Of a stretch of 64,000 nt of DNA, positions 1-8,172 are shown in pieces. A model generated the notes under the pieces. That model was not told the origin of the DNA, made no database searches, and saw nothing but the letters and a program-made list of their open reading frames with translations. Within the stretch, counting starts at the first letter, position 1. Each line of letters starts with the position of its first letter. Source of the DNA: Paraburkholderia podalyriae (GTDB lineage Bacteria > Pseudomonadota > Gammaproteobacteria > Burkholderiales > Burkholderiaceae); contig NZ_VZQQ01000017.1 in NCBI RefSeq assembly GCF_014397785.1, forward strand, positions 62,001-126,000, given 5' to 3'. A program made the translations under genes and the position numbers.

Positions 1-625
1 ACGCGCCGACGATCACGTACGGCCGGATTTCCTTCAGCTTCTTCAGCGTCACCACGTTCATCCGCACCAGCAGCACGACGACGATCGGCACCTCGAACGT
101 GACGCCGAACGCGATGAACATCGTCAGCACGAAGCTCAGGTAATTGTTGATATCGGTTGTCATCTCCGCGCCTAGCGGCGCGTTGTAGTGCGCCATCACG
201 CGGAAAATGGTCGGAAACACGACGAAGTACGCGAACGCCATGCCGCACAGGAACAGCGTGTAACTGCTCGCAACCAGCGGCGCGACCAGCTTCTTCTCGT
301 GCTGATAGAGCCCAGGCGCGACGAACGCCCAGATCTGGTACAGCACGACCGGCAGCGCGAGCACGAAGGCGACCAGCATCGTCACCTTCATCGGCACGAA
401 GAACGAGCCGGTGACGTCGGTGACGATCATCTTGCCGTCCTTCGGCAGATTCATCATCAGCGGACGCGCGAGCAGTTTGAAGATGTCCGGCGCCCAGTAC
501 ACGAGCCCGATGAACACGACGATGACGGCAAGCCCCGCACGGATGATGCGGTCACGCAGTTCGACGAGGTGGGAAATGAAGGTCTCTTCAGTGCCTTCGT
601 TCTGGGATTGCTGGGGGTCGCTCAC
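1..625 (-). CDS. tatC: Sec-independent protein translocase TatC (3' end beyond window)
   Basis: Polytopic inner-membrane receptor of the twin-arginine translocase; with TatB it binds RR signal peptides and recruits TatA. About 208 residues are visible; the C-terminus lies beyond the left edge. The N-terminal cytoplasmic motif FISHLVELRDR is typical of TatC, and hydrophobic segments follow in the usual order. The start is a GTG at 625, chosen because the reading frame above it is closed by a stop and the protein then begins with a short hydrophilic leader before the family motif. It follows tatB by 34 bases in the order tatA-B-C. Identity is firm; only the end is missing. Confidence 0.95.
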   Translation of the reverse strand, partial: MSDPQQSQNEGTEETFISHLVELRDRIIRAGLAVIVVFIGLVYWAPDIFKLLARPLMMNLPKDGKMIVTDVTGSFFVPMKVTMLVAFVLALPVVLYQIWAFVAPGLYQHEKKLVAPLVASSYTLFLCGMAFAYFVVFPTIFRVMAHYNAPLGAEMTTDINNYLSFVLTMFIAFGVTFEVPIVVVLLVRMNVVTLKKLKEIRPYVIVGA

Positions 626-659
626 ACCGGCCCTCGGTTAGGGATTGTCGATCTGAACA

Positions 660-1205
660 TCAGAAAAACCGCGTCGGACGACGCAGGTTGGCAGGTGTGT
701 GCCGCGCAACGCGCGCGGCGCCCGACTGCACGCGCGTGCGGCGCAGACTCGCACGTTTGTACCAGGTGGGCATGGCGCTCTGCTGGACGCGCCAGTTCTT
801 GCGTTTGGGCGCGGCGGCCGGCGTACTAACTGGCCACGAGGTGGCACCACCGGTGCTGCCGCTGCCCCCGCTGCCAGCGTCTTCGAGCGCGCCGCCGGCG
901 ATGCTCGGCGACACCGACGTACCGCTATTCCATGCTTCGTTCAGTTCATTCTCATGCTTGCGCAGATTGTCCTGAACCGCCGTTTCGACATTGCTCGCGG
1001 CCTTCTCGAACTCGGTCTTCATGCGCCGCAATTCGTCGAGCTCGATTTCGCGCGTGACCTCGGCCTTCACGTCATTGATGTACCGTTGTGCGCGGCCGAA
1101 CAGCGCGCCGGCCGTGCGAGCCACACGTGGCAGGCGCTCAGGCCCGAGGACGACCAGCGCGACGACGCCGATCAGCGCCATCTTGGTTAGACCGAGGTCC
1201 AGCAT
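660..1205 (-). CDS. tatB: Sec-independent protein translocase TatB
   Basis: Single-span subunit that forms the substrate receptor with TatC. The 181-residue product has one N-terminal membrane helix (about residues 4–22), the LGPERLP turn typical of TatB, then an amphipathic charged helix (EVTREIELDELRRMKTEFE) and a Gly/Ser/Pro-rich and basic tail of low complexity. TatB is distinguished from TatA by the Glu in the N-terminal helix, the GPERLP hinge and the greater length. It lies between tatA (48 bases upstream) and tatC (34 bases downstream), presumably in one transcript. The tail is poorly conserved in this family, so the C-terminal reading rests on the open frame. Confidence 0.94.
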   Translation of the reverse strand: MLDLGLTKMALIGVVALVVLGPERLPRVARTAGALFGRAQRYINDVKAEVTREIELDELRRMKTEFEKAASNVETAVQDNLRKHENELNEAWNSGTSVSPSIAGGALEDAGSGGSGSTGGATSWPVSTPAAAPKRKNWRVQQSAMPTWYKRASLRRTRVQSGAARVARHTPANLRRPTRFF

Positions 1206-1253
1206 GAAATGGGGTGTCCGTCAGAAACGCGGGAACGGCGCGAACGCCGCGGC

Positions 1254-1499
1254 TTAGCGGTAGTCGCTCGATTGCTGCGTCTTTTCCTTCGCGTCCACGT
1301 CCACCGCGCCGTTGCGCGGCAACTCGCGCTGCTGCTGTTGCGCGTCGGCGGACGGCGAATCGGCATCCTTCATGCCTTCCTTGAAGCCCTTTACCGCGCC
1401 GCCCAGATCGCCACCGATGTTGCGCAGCTTCTTCGTGCCGAACACGAGCGCGACGATCAACAGAACGATCAACCAATGCCAAATACTCAACGAACCCAT
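1254..1499 (-). CDS. tatA: Sec-independent protein translocase TatA
   Basis: Pore-forming Tat subunit of 81 residues: an N-terminal membrane helix (residues 3–21), the FGTKKLRNIGGDLG hinge and amphipathic helix, then a hydrophilic Gln/Asp-rich tail. The start at 1499 was preferred over a longer in-frame ATG at 1583 because the family begins with MGSLSIWHWL and an AAGGAG ribosome-binding site sits about 7 bases upstream. First gene of tatABC. About 270 bases separate it from the HIT gene, so it may have its own promoter. Confidence 0.95.
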   Translation of the reverse strand: MGSLSIWHWLIVLLIVALVFGTKKLRNIGGDLGGAVKGFKEGMKDADSPSADAQQQQRELPRNGAVDVDAKEKTQQSSDYR

Positions 1500-1770
1500 G
1501 ACTACTCTCCTTAACCCCGGCGCCGCATCTCGATGCGGCAAATTTGCATAACCTGAAGCGCGTGCGCTTCGTCTCCATCTCACTCTACGTTACCGCACGT
1601 CGCCACGCCTCGCTGGCGATACGCCCGTGGTCTCCACCGATGTCATTGTGGCGAGACGATCGCGTCGACGTTATTACAGCGGTAAAAACAACGGTGGCGC
1701 TATTGTCCTCGACCAAAACTCGCGCCGGTTTGCGCATTTCACGCAGCGCGCATGACACGCGAGCCGGCAC
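1500..1770. other. Gap between the HIT gene and tatA
   Basis: About 270 bases with no convincing gene. A 61-residue minus-strand frame (1585–1770) exists but has no recognisable domain. The AAGGAG ribosome-binding site of tatA lies at its left end. A tat promoter is expected here, but I cannot point to a clear -35/-10 pair. Confidence 0.4.
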
Positions 1771-2136
1771 TCAGCCCATGCGTTGCCAGGGGCGCGGTCC
1801 CGCGAGAATGTGCAGGTGCAGGTGATACACCTCCTGACCACCGCCCGGACCGGTATTGATGACCGTGCGAAAGCCCGTTTCTCCGCCGCTGTATGCGACC
1901 CCCAATTGCTCGGCCAGTCGCGCGGCCAGCACAAGCATTCTACCAAGCAGAGGCGCGTCGCTTTCGACGCAGTTCGACAGCGTCGCGATGTGCTGGCGAG
2001 GAATCACCAGCACATGCGTTTCGGCCGCCGGCCGGATGTCGCGGAAGGCGACGAACTCGTCGTCTGCGTGGACTCGGGTCGACGGGATTTCGCCAGCGGC
2101 GATCTTGCAGAAAAGACAGTTCGGATCGTGACTCAT
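1771..2136 (-). CDS. HIT-family nucleotide hydrolase (HinT-like)
   Basis: Histidine-triad protein of 121 residues, probably a purine nucleoside phosphoramidase of the HinT type. The catalytic triad HLHLH is at residues 105–109, near the C-terminus as expected, and the N-terminus carries the CLFCKIAAGEIPS segment with the CxxC pair often found in bacterial HIT proteins. AGGAA lies upstream of the ATG. It sits between the his genes and tatABC. The physiological substrate cannot be read from the sequence. Confidence 0.92.
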   Translation of the reverse strand: MSHDPNCLFCKIAAGEIPSTRVHADDEFVAFRDIRPAAETHVLVIPRQHIATLSNCVESDAPLLGRMLVLAARLAEQLGVAYSGGETGFRTVINTGPGGGQEVYHLHLHILAGPRPWQRMG

Positions 2137-2229
2137 CGTATTCCTGACGCGGTATGACTTGGGCGAGCGAAGCCGCGCGCGACGAGGTTCGACCCGAAAG
2201 CCGGCCCGCCCATGCGGACCGGCGAGCGT

Positions 2230-2625
2230 TCAGACCCAGCCGGCCGGATTCGCGAACGGCTTGTTATCGTACAGATACAGCCAGCCTTTGATAATACGGT
2301 ACAACATCCATATGCTGACGGCCCACAGCAATGGAATGCCGATCACGACGAGCAACAGCAACGCACCGATCGCGTAACCGACGAGGCCCAGCCAGAACGT
2401 GCGGATTTGCCATTCGAAGTGCGCTTCGTACGGCGTGCCGGCCACGTCCGGCCGTTTGACGTAGTTGATGATGATCGCGATCAGAATGGTGAGCCCGCCG
2501 GTCAGCCAGTGAACCGCATACAGCGCATACAGCACGTGTGTGAGCGTGCGCAGGCTGCGCTCGCGTTCGGGCTCCATCGCGTGGCGGTAGACCGGCGGCG
2601 GATAGCTTTCTTGCGGCTGTTCCAT
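2230..2625 (-). CDS. DUF4870-like inner-membrane protein
   Basis: A 131-residue protein with a hydrophilic N-terminus (about 25 residues, Pro/Glu-rich) followed by three hydrophobic segments around residues 30–55, 75–95 and 95–112. The pattern and the WLTGGLTILIAIIINYVKR stretch match small DUF4870/TIC20-like membrane proteins. No catalytic motif is visible. It is co-directional with hisE upstream (90 bases) and the HIT gene downstream (93 bases). The function is unknown. Confidence 0.8.
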   Translation of the reverse strand: MEQPQESYPPPVYRHAMEPERERSLRTLTHVLYALYAVHWLTGGLTILIAIIINYVKRPDVAGTPYEAHFEWQIRTFWLGLVGYAIGALLLLVVIGIPLLWAVSIWMLYRIIKGWLYLYDNKPFANPAGWV

Positions 2626-2715
2626 GCTTGCGTCCTCCCGAAGGTGCGGTTACCGCTATATAGGTGCCGGCGCGCGCGACTTCAAGCGGAAGCGCCAGAT
2701 TTCCGCTCCGCTTGC

Positions 2716-3111
2716 TCAGTCGCCGTTCTCGTCGCGCTCGCGGCTCTTGCGCAGCGCCTTTTCCTCGATGCCCGACAGGCCTTCGCGTCGCTCGAGCTCG
2801 GCGACCACGTCAGCGGGACTTAGATCGAAATGCGACAGCATCACGAGGCAGTGGAACCACAGATCCGCGACCTCGCCGACCAGCGCCTTAGGCGCGCCGC
2901 CGTGGCGCGCGTCTTTCGCGGCCAGCACGACTTCCGTGGCCTCTTCGCCGATCTTCTTCAGCACCGCGTCGTCGCCCTTGTGGAACAGGCGCGATACGTA
3001 CGAGATGTCCGGATCGCCGCCCTTGCGGCTGTCGATCACCGCCGCGAGGCGCAGCAGCGTGTCGAGCGTGGAAGCCGTGGCGGGCGACGGGTTTTGCGTG
3101 GATTGCGTCAT
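2716..3111 (-). CDS. hisE: Phosphoribosyl-ATP pyrophosphatase HisE
   Basis: Hydrolyses phosphoribosyl-ATP to phosphoribosyl-AMP, the second step of histidine synthesis. The 131-residue product contains the all-alpha NTP-pyrophosphohydrolase fold with the motif KIGEEATEVVLAAK, which supplies the metal-binding acidic residues, and later EVADLWFHCLV. The start at 3111 overlaps the hisI stop by four bases (ATGA), which argues for it over a longer upstream frame. HisE and HisI are separate genes here rather than one fused hisIE. Confidence 0.96.
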   Translation of the reverse strand: MTQSTQNPSPATASTLDTLLRLAAVIDSRKGGDPDISYVSRLFHKGDDAVLKKIGEEATEVVLAAKDARHGGAPKALVGEVADLWFHCLVMLSHFDLSPADVVAELERREGLSGIEEKALRKSRERDENGD

Positions 3112-3518
3112 TTGTAGATGTGTTCGGGGTCTTTCAGCACGGGATCGACGGCCTGCCAGTCGCCGTCGTCCACCGAGCCTTCGAATTTCTGGAAAAAGCA
3201 CGAGTGGCGGCCGGTATGGCACGCGATGCCCGATACCTGCTCGACTTTCAGCAGCACGACGTCTTCGTCGCAATCGAGTCGCACTTCATGCACATGCTGC
3301 ACGTGGCCCGACTCCTCGCCCTTGAACCACAGGCGCTGGCGCGAGCGTGAGAAATACACCGCGCGGCCGGTCTCGACGGTCTTCGCGAGAGCCTCGCGGT
3401 TCATCCACGCGAACATCAACACGTCGTTCGTCGACGCTTCCTGCGCGATCACCGGCACGAGGCCGTTCGCGTCCCACTTGACCTTGTCGAGCCAGTTCAC
3501 TGCCGAGGAATTCGTCAC
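3108..3518 (-). CDS. hisI: Phosphoribosyl-AMP cyclohydrolase HisI
   Basis: Opens the adenine ring of phosphoribosyl-AMP (third step). The product has 136 residues with the family signature FSRSRQRLWFKGEESGHVQ, the DCDEDVVLLKV segment with metal-binding acidic residues, and the zinc cysteines in ACHTGRHSC. It begins one base after the hisF stop and overlaps hisE by four bases, so translational coupling is likely. Confidence 0.97.
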   Translation of the reverse strand: MTNSSAVNWLDKVKWDANGLVPVIAQEASTNDVLMFAWMNREALAKTVETGRAVYFSRSRQRLWFKGEESGHVQHVHEVRLDCDEDVVLLKVEQVSGIACHTGRHSCFFQKFEGSVDDGDWQAVDPVLKDPEHIYK

Positions 3519-3519
3519 G

Positions 3520-4293
3520 TCACAACCTCACCGAAATGCCCTGGTCGGCCATGAAGCGCTTGGCCTCGCCGACCGTGTGTTCGCCATAGTGGAAGATGCT
3601 CGCGGCGAGCACCGCGTCCGCGTGACCGCTCGTGATGCCGTCGGCGAGATGCTGCAGATTGCCGACGCCGCCCGAAGCGATCACGGACACCGGCACTGCG
3701 TCCGACACCGCGCGCGTGAGGGCGAGGTCGAAGCCGCTCTTAGTGCCGTCGCGATCCATGCTGGTCAACAGGATTTCGCCGGCGCCGAGCTCGGCCATCT
3801 TGCGCGCCCATTGAACCGCGTCGAGGCCGGTGGCCTTGCGCCCGCCGTGCGTGAAGACTTCCCAGCGCGGCGTTTCGCCGTCGGCCGAGACGCGCTTCGC
3901 ATCGATCGCCACGACGATGCACTGCGAGCCGTATTTGTCGGTCGCGTCCTTCACGAGTTGCGGATTCGCGATCGCCGACGAGTTCATGCTGATCTTGTCG
4001 GCGCCCGCGTTCAGCAGGCGCCGCACGTCTTCAACCGCGCGCACGCCGCCGCCGACCGTCAGCGGAATGAACACCTGCGAGGCGACCGCCTCGATGATCG
4101 GCAGAATCAGATCGCGCTGATCGGAGGTCGCGGTGATGTCGAGGAACGTGAGTTCGTCGGCGCCCTGATCGTCGTAACGGCGAGCGATTTCGACCGGGTC
4201 GCCCGCGTCGCGCAGTTCGACGAAGTTGACGCCCTTGACCACGCGGCCCGCGGTGACGTCGAGACAGGGGATGATGCGTTTAGCTAGAGCCAT
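3520..4293 (-). CDS. hisF: Imidazole glycerol phosphate synthase cyclase subunit HisF
   Basis: (βα)8-barrel cyclase that uses ammonia from HisH to make imidazole glycerol phosphate and AICAR. The 257-residue protein starts MALAKRIIPCLDV with the catalytic Asp of CLDV, and the second catalytic Asp lies in VVAIDAKR. Phosphate-binding glycines are seen in TVGGGVR and ASGGVG. The start at 4293 fits the family; a longer frame upstream to 4476 is arginine-rich and not homologous. A 247-base gap separates it from hisA. Confidence 0.97.
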   Translation of the reverse strand: MALAKRIIPCLDVTAGRVVKGVNFVELRDAGDPVEIARRYDDQGADELTFLDITATSDQRDLILPIIEAVASQVFIPLTVGGGVRAVEDVRRLLNAGADKISMNSSAIANPQLVKDATDKYGSQCIVVAIDAKRVSADGETPRWEVFTHGGRKATGLDAVQWARKMAELGAGEILLTSMDRDGTKSGFDLALTRAVSDAVPVSVIASGGVGNLQHLADGITSGHADAVLAASIFHYGEHTVGEAKRFMADQGISVRL

Positions 4294-4540
4294 GATCGTG
4301 CAATTTTGCCAATACCGCTGATGAGGCCGCTCGCTTGCGGGCAAGCGGCACGGTGGCCGGCGCGAGCGGTTGCGTCGCGCCGCGAGTGAGGTGCCGGCCG
4401 CAAGCTGGCGAGATTCCGGGCGCGTGATCGTGCGACGCCGTCTACCACTCTGCCGCCGTTCGAGCGAGCGCCGCAAGCCGAGGTGAGCACCACGCAGGCG
4501 GCCAGCGCAACCTGCCCGGCGCGCGCAGCCGACGCCGCGC
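4294..4540. other. Unusually long gap inside the his cluster (hisA–hisF)
   Basis: About 247 GC-rich bases between two genes whose products act consecutively. The minus-strand frame that crosses it is arginine-rich and resembles no protein. No clear intrinsic terminator or riboswitch is visible. It may carry an internal promoter or simply be a remnant. Confidence 0.4.
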
Positions 4541-5293
4541 TTAAGCGTCGTCCGCTTCGCGCAGCCGGTCCGCGAGCGTTTGCGCGGCCCCGAAGTCGAG
4601 GTCGCCCGAATAGATCGCGCGGCCGCAGATCACGCCTTCGATGCCCTCGCCTTCGACTTCGCACAGCGATTCGATGTCGGCGAGGTTCGACAGACCGCCG
4701 CTCGCGATCACCGGAATCTTGACCGCGCGCGCGAGGCGCACCGTCGCTTCGATGTTGATACCTTGCAGCATGCCGTCGCGGCCGATGTCGGTGTAGATGA
4801 TCGACTCGCAGCCGTAGTCCTCGAACTTGCGCGCGAGGTCGGCCACTTCGTGACCGGTCAGCTTGCTCCAGCCGTCGGTGGCGACCTTGCCGTCTTTCGC
4901 GTCGAGACCGACGATGATGTGACCGCCGAACGCGGTGCACGCGTCCTGCAGAAAGCCGGGGTTCTTCACCGCCGCGGTGCCGATGATCACGTACGATAAA
5001 CCGTCGTCCAGATAGCGCTCGATCGTGTTCAGGTCGCGGATGCCGCCGCCCAGCTGAACCGGAATCTGGCCGCCCACTTCATCGATGATCGCGCGGATTG
5101 CATCGCCGTTTTTCGGCTTGCCGGCAAACGCGCCGTTCAGGTCGACCAGATGCAGTCGACGCGCGCCGCGGTCGACCCAATGTCGGGCCATGGCCGCCGG
5201 TTCCTCGGAGAAAATCGTCGCCTGGTCCATATCGCCCTGTTTGAGGCGTACACACTGACCGTCTTTCAGGTCGATGGCGGGAATCAGCAGCAT
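4541..5293 (-). CDS. hisA: ProFAR isomerase HisA
   Basis: Amadori isomerase converting ProFAR to PRFAR. It is a 250-residue (βα)8 barrel with catalytic Asp residues in IPAIDLKDG (near residue 8) and VGLDAKDG, and phosphate-binding GGGIR and ASGGLSN loops. Starts with MLLIPAIDLK, the usual family start. It is followed by a 247-base gap before hisF and preceded by a 181-base gap after hisH. Confidence 0.97.
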   Translation of the reverse strand: MLLIPAIDLKDGQCVRLKQGDMDQATIFSEEPAAMARHWVDRGARRLHLVDLNGAFAGKPKNGDAIRAIIDEVGGQIPVQLGGGIRDLNTIERYLDDGLSYVIIGTAAVKNPGFLQDACTAFGGHIIVGLDAKDGKVATDGWSKLTGHEVADLARKFEDYGCESIIYTDIGRDGMLQGINIEATVRLARAVKIPVIASGGLSNLADIESLCEVEGEGIEGVICGRAIYSGDLDFGAAQTLADRLREADDA

Positions 5294-5474
5294 AGCAATC
5301 GGGTGTTATCTGGGAGTGGATTGAAGGTCGGCGGCAGCGGCTGGCGAGTCAGCCCGCCGCAATACCGTCTCGCTAGTTTAGTACAACTCGTTCGGCGCTC
5401 CAGTGGGGCGCCGGTCGGATGCGGGACCGGGACACCGCGCGACGCGCGCGCGGCAACGGGATGAAAAAAGGCGT

Positions 5475-6116
5475 TCACGGGTTCCAGTGCACGAAGTTGC
5501 GATACACGCGCAAACCCGCGTCGGCGCTCTTTTCAGGGTGGAATTGGGTGGCAAAGATGTTATCCCGCGCTACCGCCGAGGTAAAGGGCGCGCCGTAGAC
5601 CGTTTCGCCCGACGTATGCGCCGGGTCGTCCGGCACCACGTAGTAGCTGTGCACGAAGTAGAAGAACGCGTTGTCGGCGACGCCGTCCCAAAGCGGATGC
5701 GGCTGCGCCTGACGCACGCGGTTCCAGCCCATCTGCGGGACCTTGAAGCGCGAGCCGTCGTCCTGCACCTGGCCTTCTAGCTCGAAACGCACGACCTTGC
5801 CGGGCAACAGACCCAGACCCGGCGTGTCGCCCTCGGCGCTCCAGTCGAACAGCATCTGCTCGCCGACGCACACGCCCATCAGCGGCTTGCTGCGGGACGC
5901 CTCGACGACCGCTTGCTGCAAACCGGACGCACCGAGACTGCGCATGCAGTCAGGCATCGCGCCTTGGCCCGGCAGCACCACGCGGTCGGCCGCGCGGATC
6001 GCTTCCGGACGATCGACGATCGCCACGTCCGCTTCCGGCGCGGCTTTGCGCAGTGCCTGGGCAACCGAGCGCAGGTTGCCCATTCCGTAATCCACAATCG
6101 CTATCGAAGTTTTCAT
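5475..6116 (-). CDS. hisH: Imidazole glycerol phosphate synthase glutaminase subunit HisH
   Basis: Class-I glutamine amidotransferase supplying ammonia to HisF. Its 213 residues carry the nucleophile Cys in MGVCVGEQML and the His-Glu pair in TQFHPEKS. Start at 6116 (MKTSIAIVDYGMGNLRSV) matches the family; an in-frame ATG 78 bases upstream would add an unrelated leader. Ribosome-binding sequence is weak. Upstream, 160 bases separate it from hisB. Confidence 0.96.
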   Translation of the reverse strand: MKTSIAIVDYGMGNLRSVAQALRKAAPEADVAIVDRPEAIRAADRVVLPGQGAMPDCMRSLGASGLQQAVVEASRSKPLMGVCVGEQMLFDWSAEGDTPGLGLLPGKVVRFELEGQVQDDGSRFKVPQMGWNRVRQAQPHPLWDGVADNAFFYFVHSYYVVPDDPAHTSGETVYGAPFTSAVARDNIFATQFHPEKSADAGLRVYRNFVHWNP

Positions 6117-6276
6117 TTCAAGTTTGGCCGCTCTGCCCCCGATCCATCGATACCGCCGCGCCGCGTCGAACGACGTGCCGGCATGGACGGTCATGTCCGA
6201 TGGGTCGCCTGAAGGCGGGTGGCTGAAGACGTTGGAGGCGTTGAAACCCGTGTTAAAGCCTGTTACGGCCGTTGCG

Positions 6277-6864
6277 TTAGAGGCTGCCCTTGGTCGACGG
6301 AATCTGCCCGGCTGCGCGCTCGTCGAGTTCGACGGCCATGCGCAGCGCGCGCCCGAACGCCTTGAATACCGTTTCGATCTGATGGTGAGCGTTGATGCCG
6401 CGCAGGTTGTCGATGTGCAGCGTCACGCCGGCATGGTTCACGAAGCCGCGGAAGAATTCGATCGACAGGTCGACGTCGAACGTGCCGATGCGCGCGCGCG
6501 TGAACGGCACGTGGAATTCGAGGCCCGGACGGCCGGAGAAATCGATCACGACGCGCGACAGCGCTTCGTCGAGCGGCACGTAGGAATGACCATAGCGGCG
6601 GATGCCCTTGCGATCGCCGATCGCCTTCGCGACTGCCTGGCCGAGCGTGATGCCGGTGTCTTCGACCGTGTGGTGGTCGTCGATGTGCAGGTCGCCATGC
6701 GCTTCGATCTCGAGGTCGAACAACCCGTGGCGGGCGAACTGGTCGAGCATGTGGTCCAGGAAAGGCACACCGGTGGCCAGCTTCTGCTGGCCGGTGCCAT
6801 CCAGGTTGATCTTCACACGGATCTGCGTTTCGCTAGTGTTGCGAACGACTTCCGCAAGGCGCAT
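6277..6864 (-). CDS. hisB: Imidazoleglycerol-phosphate dehydratase HisB (monofunctional)
   Basis: Dehydrates imidazole glycerol phosphate to imidazole acetol phosphate. It is 195 residues, the length of the monofunctional enzyme, with no histidinol phosphatase domain at the N-terminus. The two metal-binding histidine motifs are visible as DDHHTVEDTG and NAHHQIETVFKAFG. Histidinol-phosphate phosphatase is not encoded in this window and must come from elsewhere. Confidence 0.97.
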   Translation of the reverse strand: MRLAEVVRNTSETQIRVKINLDGTGQQKLATGVPFLDHMLDQFARHGLFDLEIEAHGDLHIDDHHTVEDTGITLGQAVAKAIGDRKGIRRYGHSYVPLDEALSRVVIDFSGRPGLEFHVPFTRARIGTFDVDLSIEFFRGFVNHAGVTLHIDNLRGINAHHQIETVFKAFGRALRMAVELDERAAGQIPSTKGSL

Positions 6865-6966
6865 GGCAATTCCTCGAATCTGGCTTGAAAGCGCTAGTAA
6901 TGTGGGGTGGAAAAATGGCGGGCTGCACAGTGCAGCCGCTTTTATGCCGCCGCTCGGCGCGGCGGA

Positions 6967-8037
6967 TTACCGCAACACGAGTTTCAGCCCGGCGAGCAAG
7001 TGGGCGTTTTCTTTCGGCGAACCGACGGTCAAACGCACGCAATTGACCAGCAATGGATGCATTTTACTCACGTTTTTGATCAGAATCCGCGCCGTTAGCA
7101 GAGTTTCGAAAAGCACCGACGCATCCGGCACGCGCACGAGCAGGAAGTTGCCCGCGCTCGGGAACACTTCGGCGCCCGGTAGCGCCGCTACCGCCCGCGC
7201 GAGCTTCGTGCGCTCGTCGCGCAATTGCGCGGCCTGCGCGTCGAGCACGCCGATGTGGTCGAGCAGGAAATCGGCGGCGGCCTGCGTCAACACGTTGGTG
7301 TTGTACGGCGGGCGCACCTTGTCGAACTCGGTCAGCCACGCGGGCTTGCCGACCAGGTAACCAAGGCGGATGCCGGCGAGGCCCAGCTTCGATACCGTGC
7401 GCATCACGACGACGTTGTCGAACTGATCGGCGCGCGGCAGCCAGCTCTTCTGCGCGAACGGCTGATACGCCTCGTCGATGACGATCAGGCTCTTGCTCGC
7501 CGCGGCGATGATGCGCTCGATTTCGGCGTCATCGAACAGCGTGCCGGTCGGGTTGTTCGGATACGCGAGATAGACGATCGCCGGTTCGTGCTCGGCGATC
7601 GCCGCGAGCATCGCGTCGGTGTCGAGCGTGAAGTCGGGTTTCAACGGCACGCCGACGAATTCCAGATTCGCCAGCTTCGCCGACATCTGATACATGACGA
7701 AGCCCGGCACCGGCGCGAGCACCTTCGCGCCTGGCTTCGCGCACGCGACCGACATGATGCTGATGATTTCATCCGAGCCGTTGCCGAGCAACACGTCGCA
7801 ACCCGCCGGCACGCCCATCACGTGACGGATGCGCTCGATCAGCTGCTCGGGACGCGGCGCCGGATAACGGTTCAGCGCGACGCCGGCCAGGCGCTCGCCG
7901 AGATGCGCGGCAAGTTCCGGCGGCAGCGGAAACGGGTTTTCCATCGCGTCGAGCTTGATGAAGCCGGTGGCGTCCGGAACCGGGTAGCTCGTCATTGCGA
8001 GCACGTCGCTGCGGATGATGTCTTGAGGTCTCGTCAT
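6967..8037 (-). CDS. hisC: Histidinol-phosphate aminotransferase HisC
   Basis: Class I/II PLP aminotransferase converting imidazole acetol phosphate to histidinol phosphate. The product has 356 residues, with the PLP lysine in RTVSKLGLAGIRLGY, the YPNNPTG substrate-pocket motif and the IDEAY aspartate that contacts the pyridine nitrogen. The position between hisD and hisB supports HisC rather than another class-I aminotransferase. Confidence 0.95.
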   Translation of the reverse strand: MTRPQDIIRSDVLAMTSYPVPDATGFIKLDAMENPFPLPPELAAHLGERLAGVALNRYPAPRPEQLIERIRHVMGVPAGCDVLLGNGSDEIISIMSVACAKPGAKVLAPVPGFVMYQMSAKLANLEFVGVPLKPDFTLDTDAMLAAIAEHEPAIVYLAYPNNPTGTLFDDAEIERIIAAASKSLIVIDEAYQPFAQKSWLPRADQFDNVVVMRTVSKLGLAGIRLGYLVGKPAWLTEFDKVRPPYNTNVLTQAAADFLLDHIGVLDAQAAQLRDERTKLARAVAALPGAEVFPSAGNFLLVRVPDASVLFETLLTARILIKNVSKMHPLLVNCVRLTVGSPKENAHLLAGLKLVLR

Positions 8038-8172
8038 AGCTTCGGGGGCCGGGCCGTGCGAAGAACGCCGGGACGGCGTCGTCGGCGCAGGGCCGCTCGG
8101 GGTTGGTCTCTGTCGTCGTTATTGAACGGGCGTTGGGCTCCGCCGCGCGCCAGCGTTATCACGCGATCCGCG

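Noticed and set aside
1585..1770. Small 61-codon frame between the HIT gene and tatA
   Set aside because: No ribosome-binding site of quality, no domain, and composition similar to non-coding shadows.
4284..4940. A minus-strand frame crossing the hisA–hisF gap
   Set aside because: It overlaps hisA in another frame and is Arg-rich; no homology to any family is apparent, so no extra gene was called in the gap.
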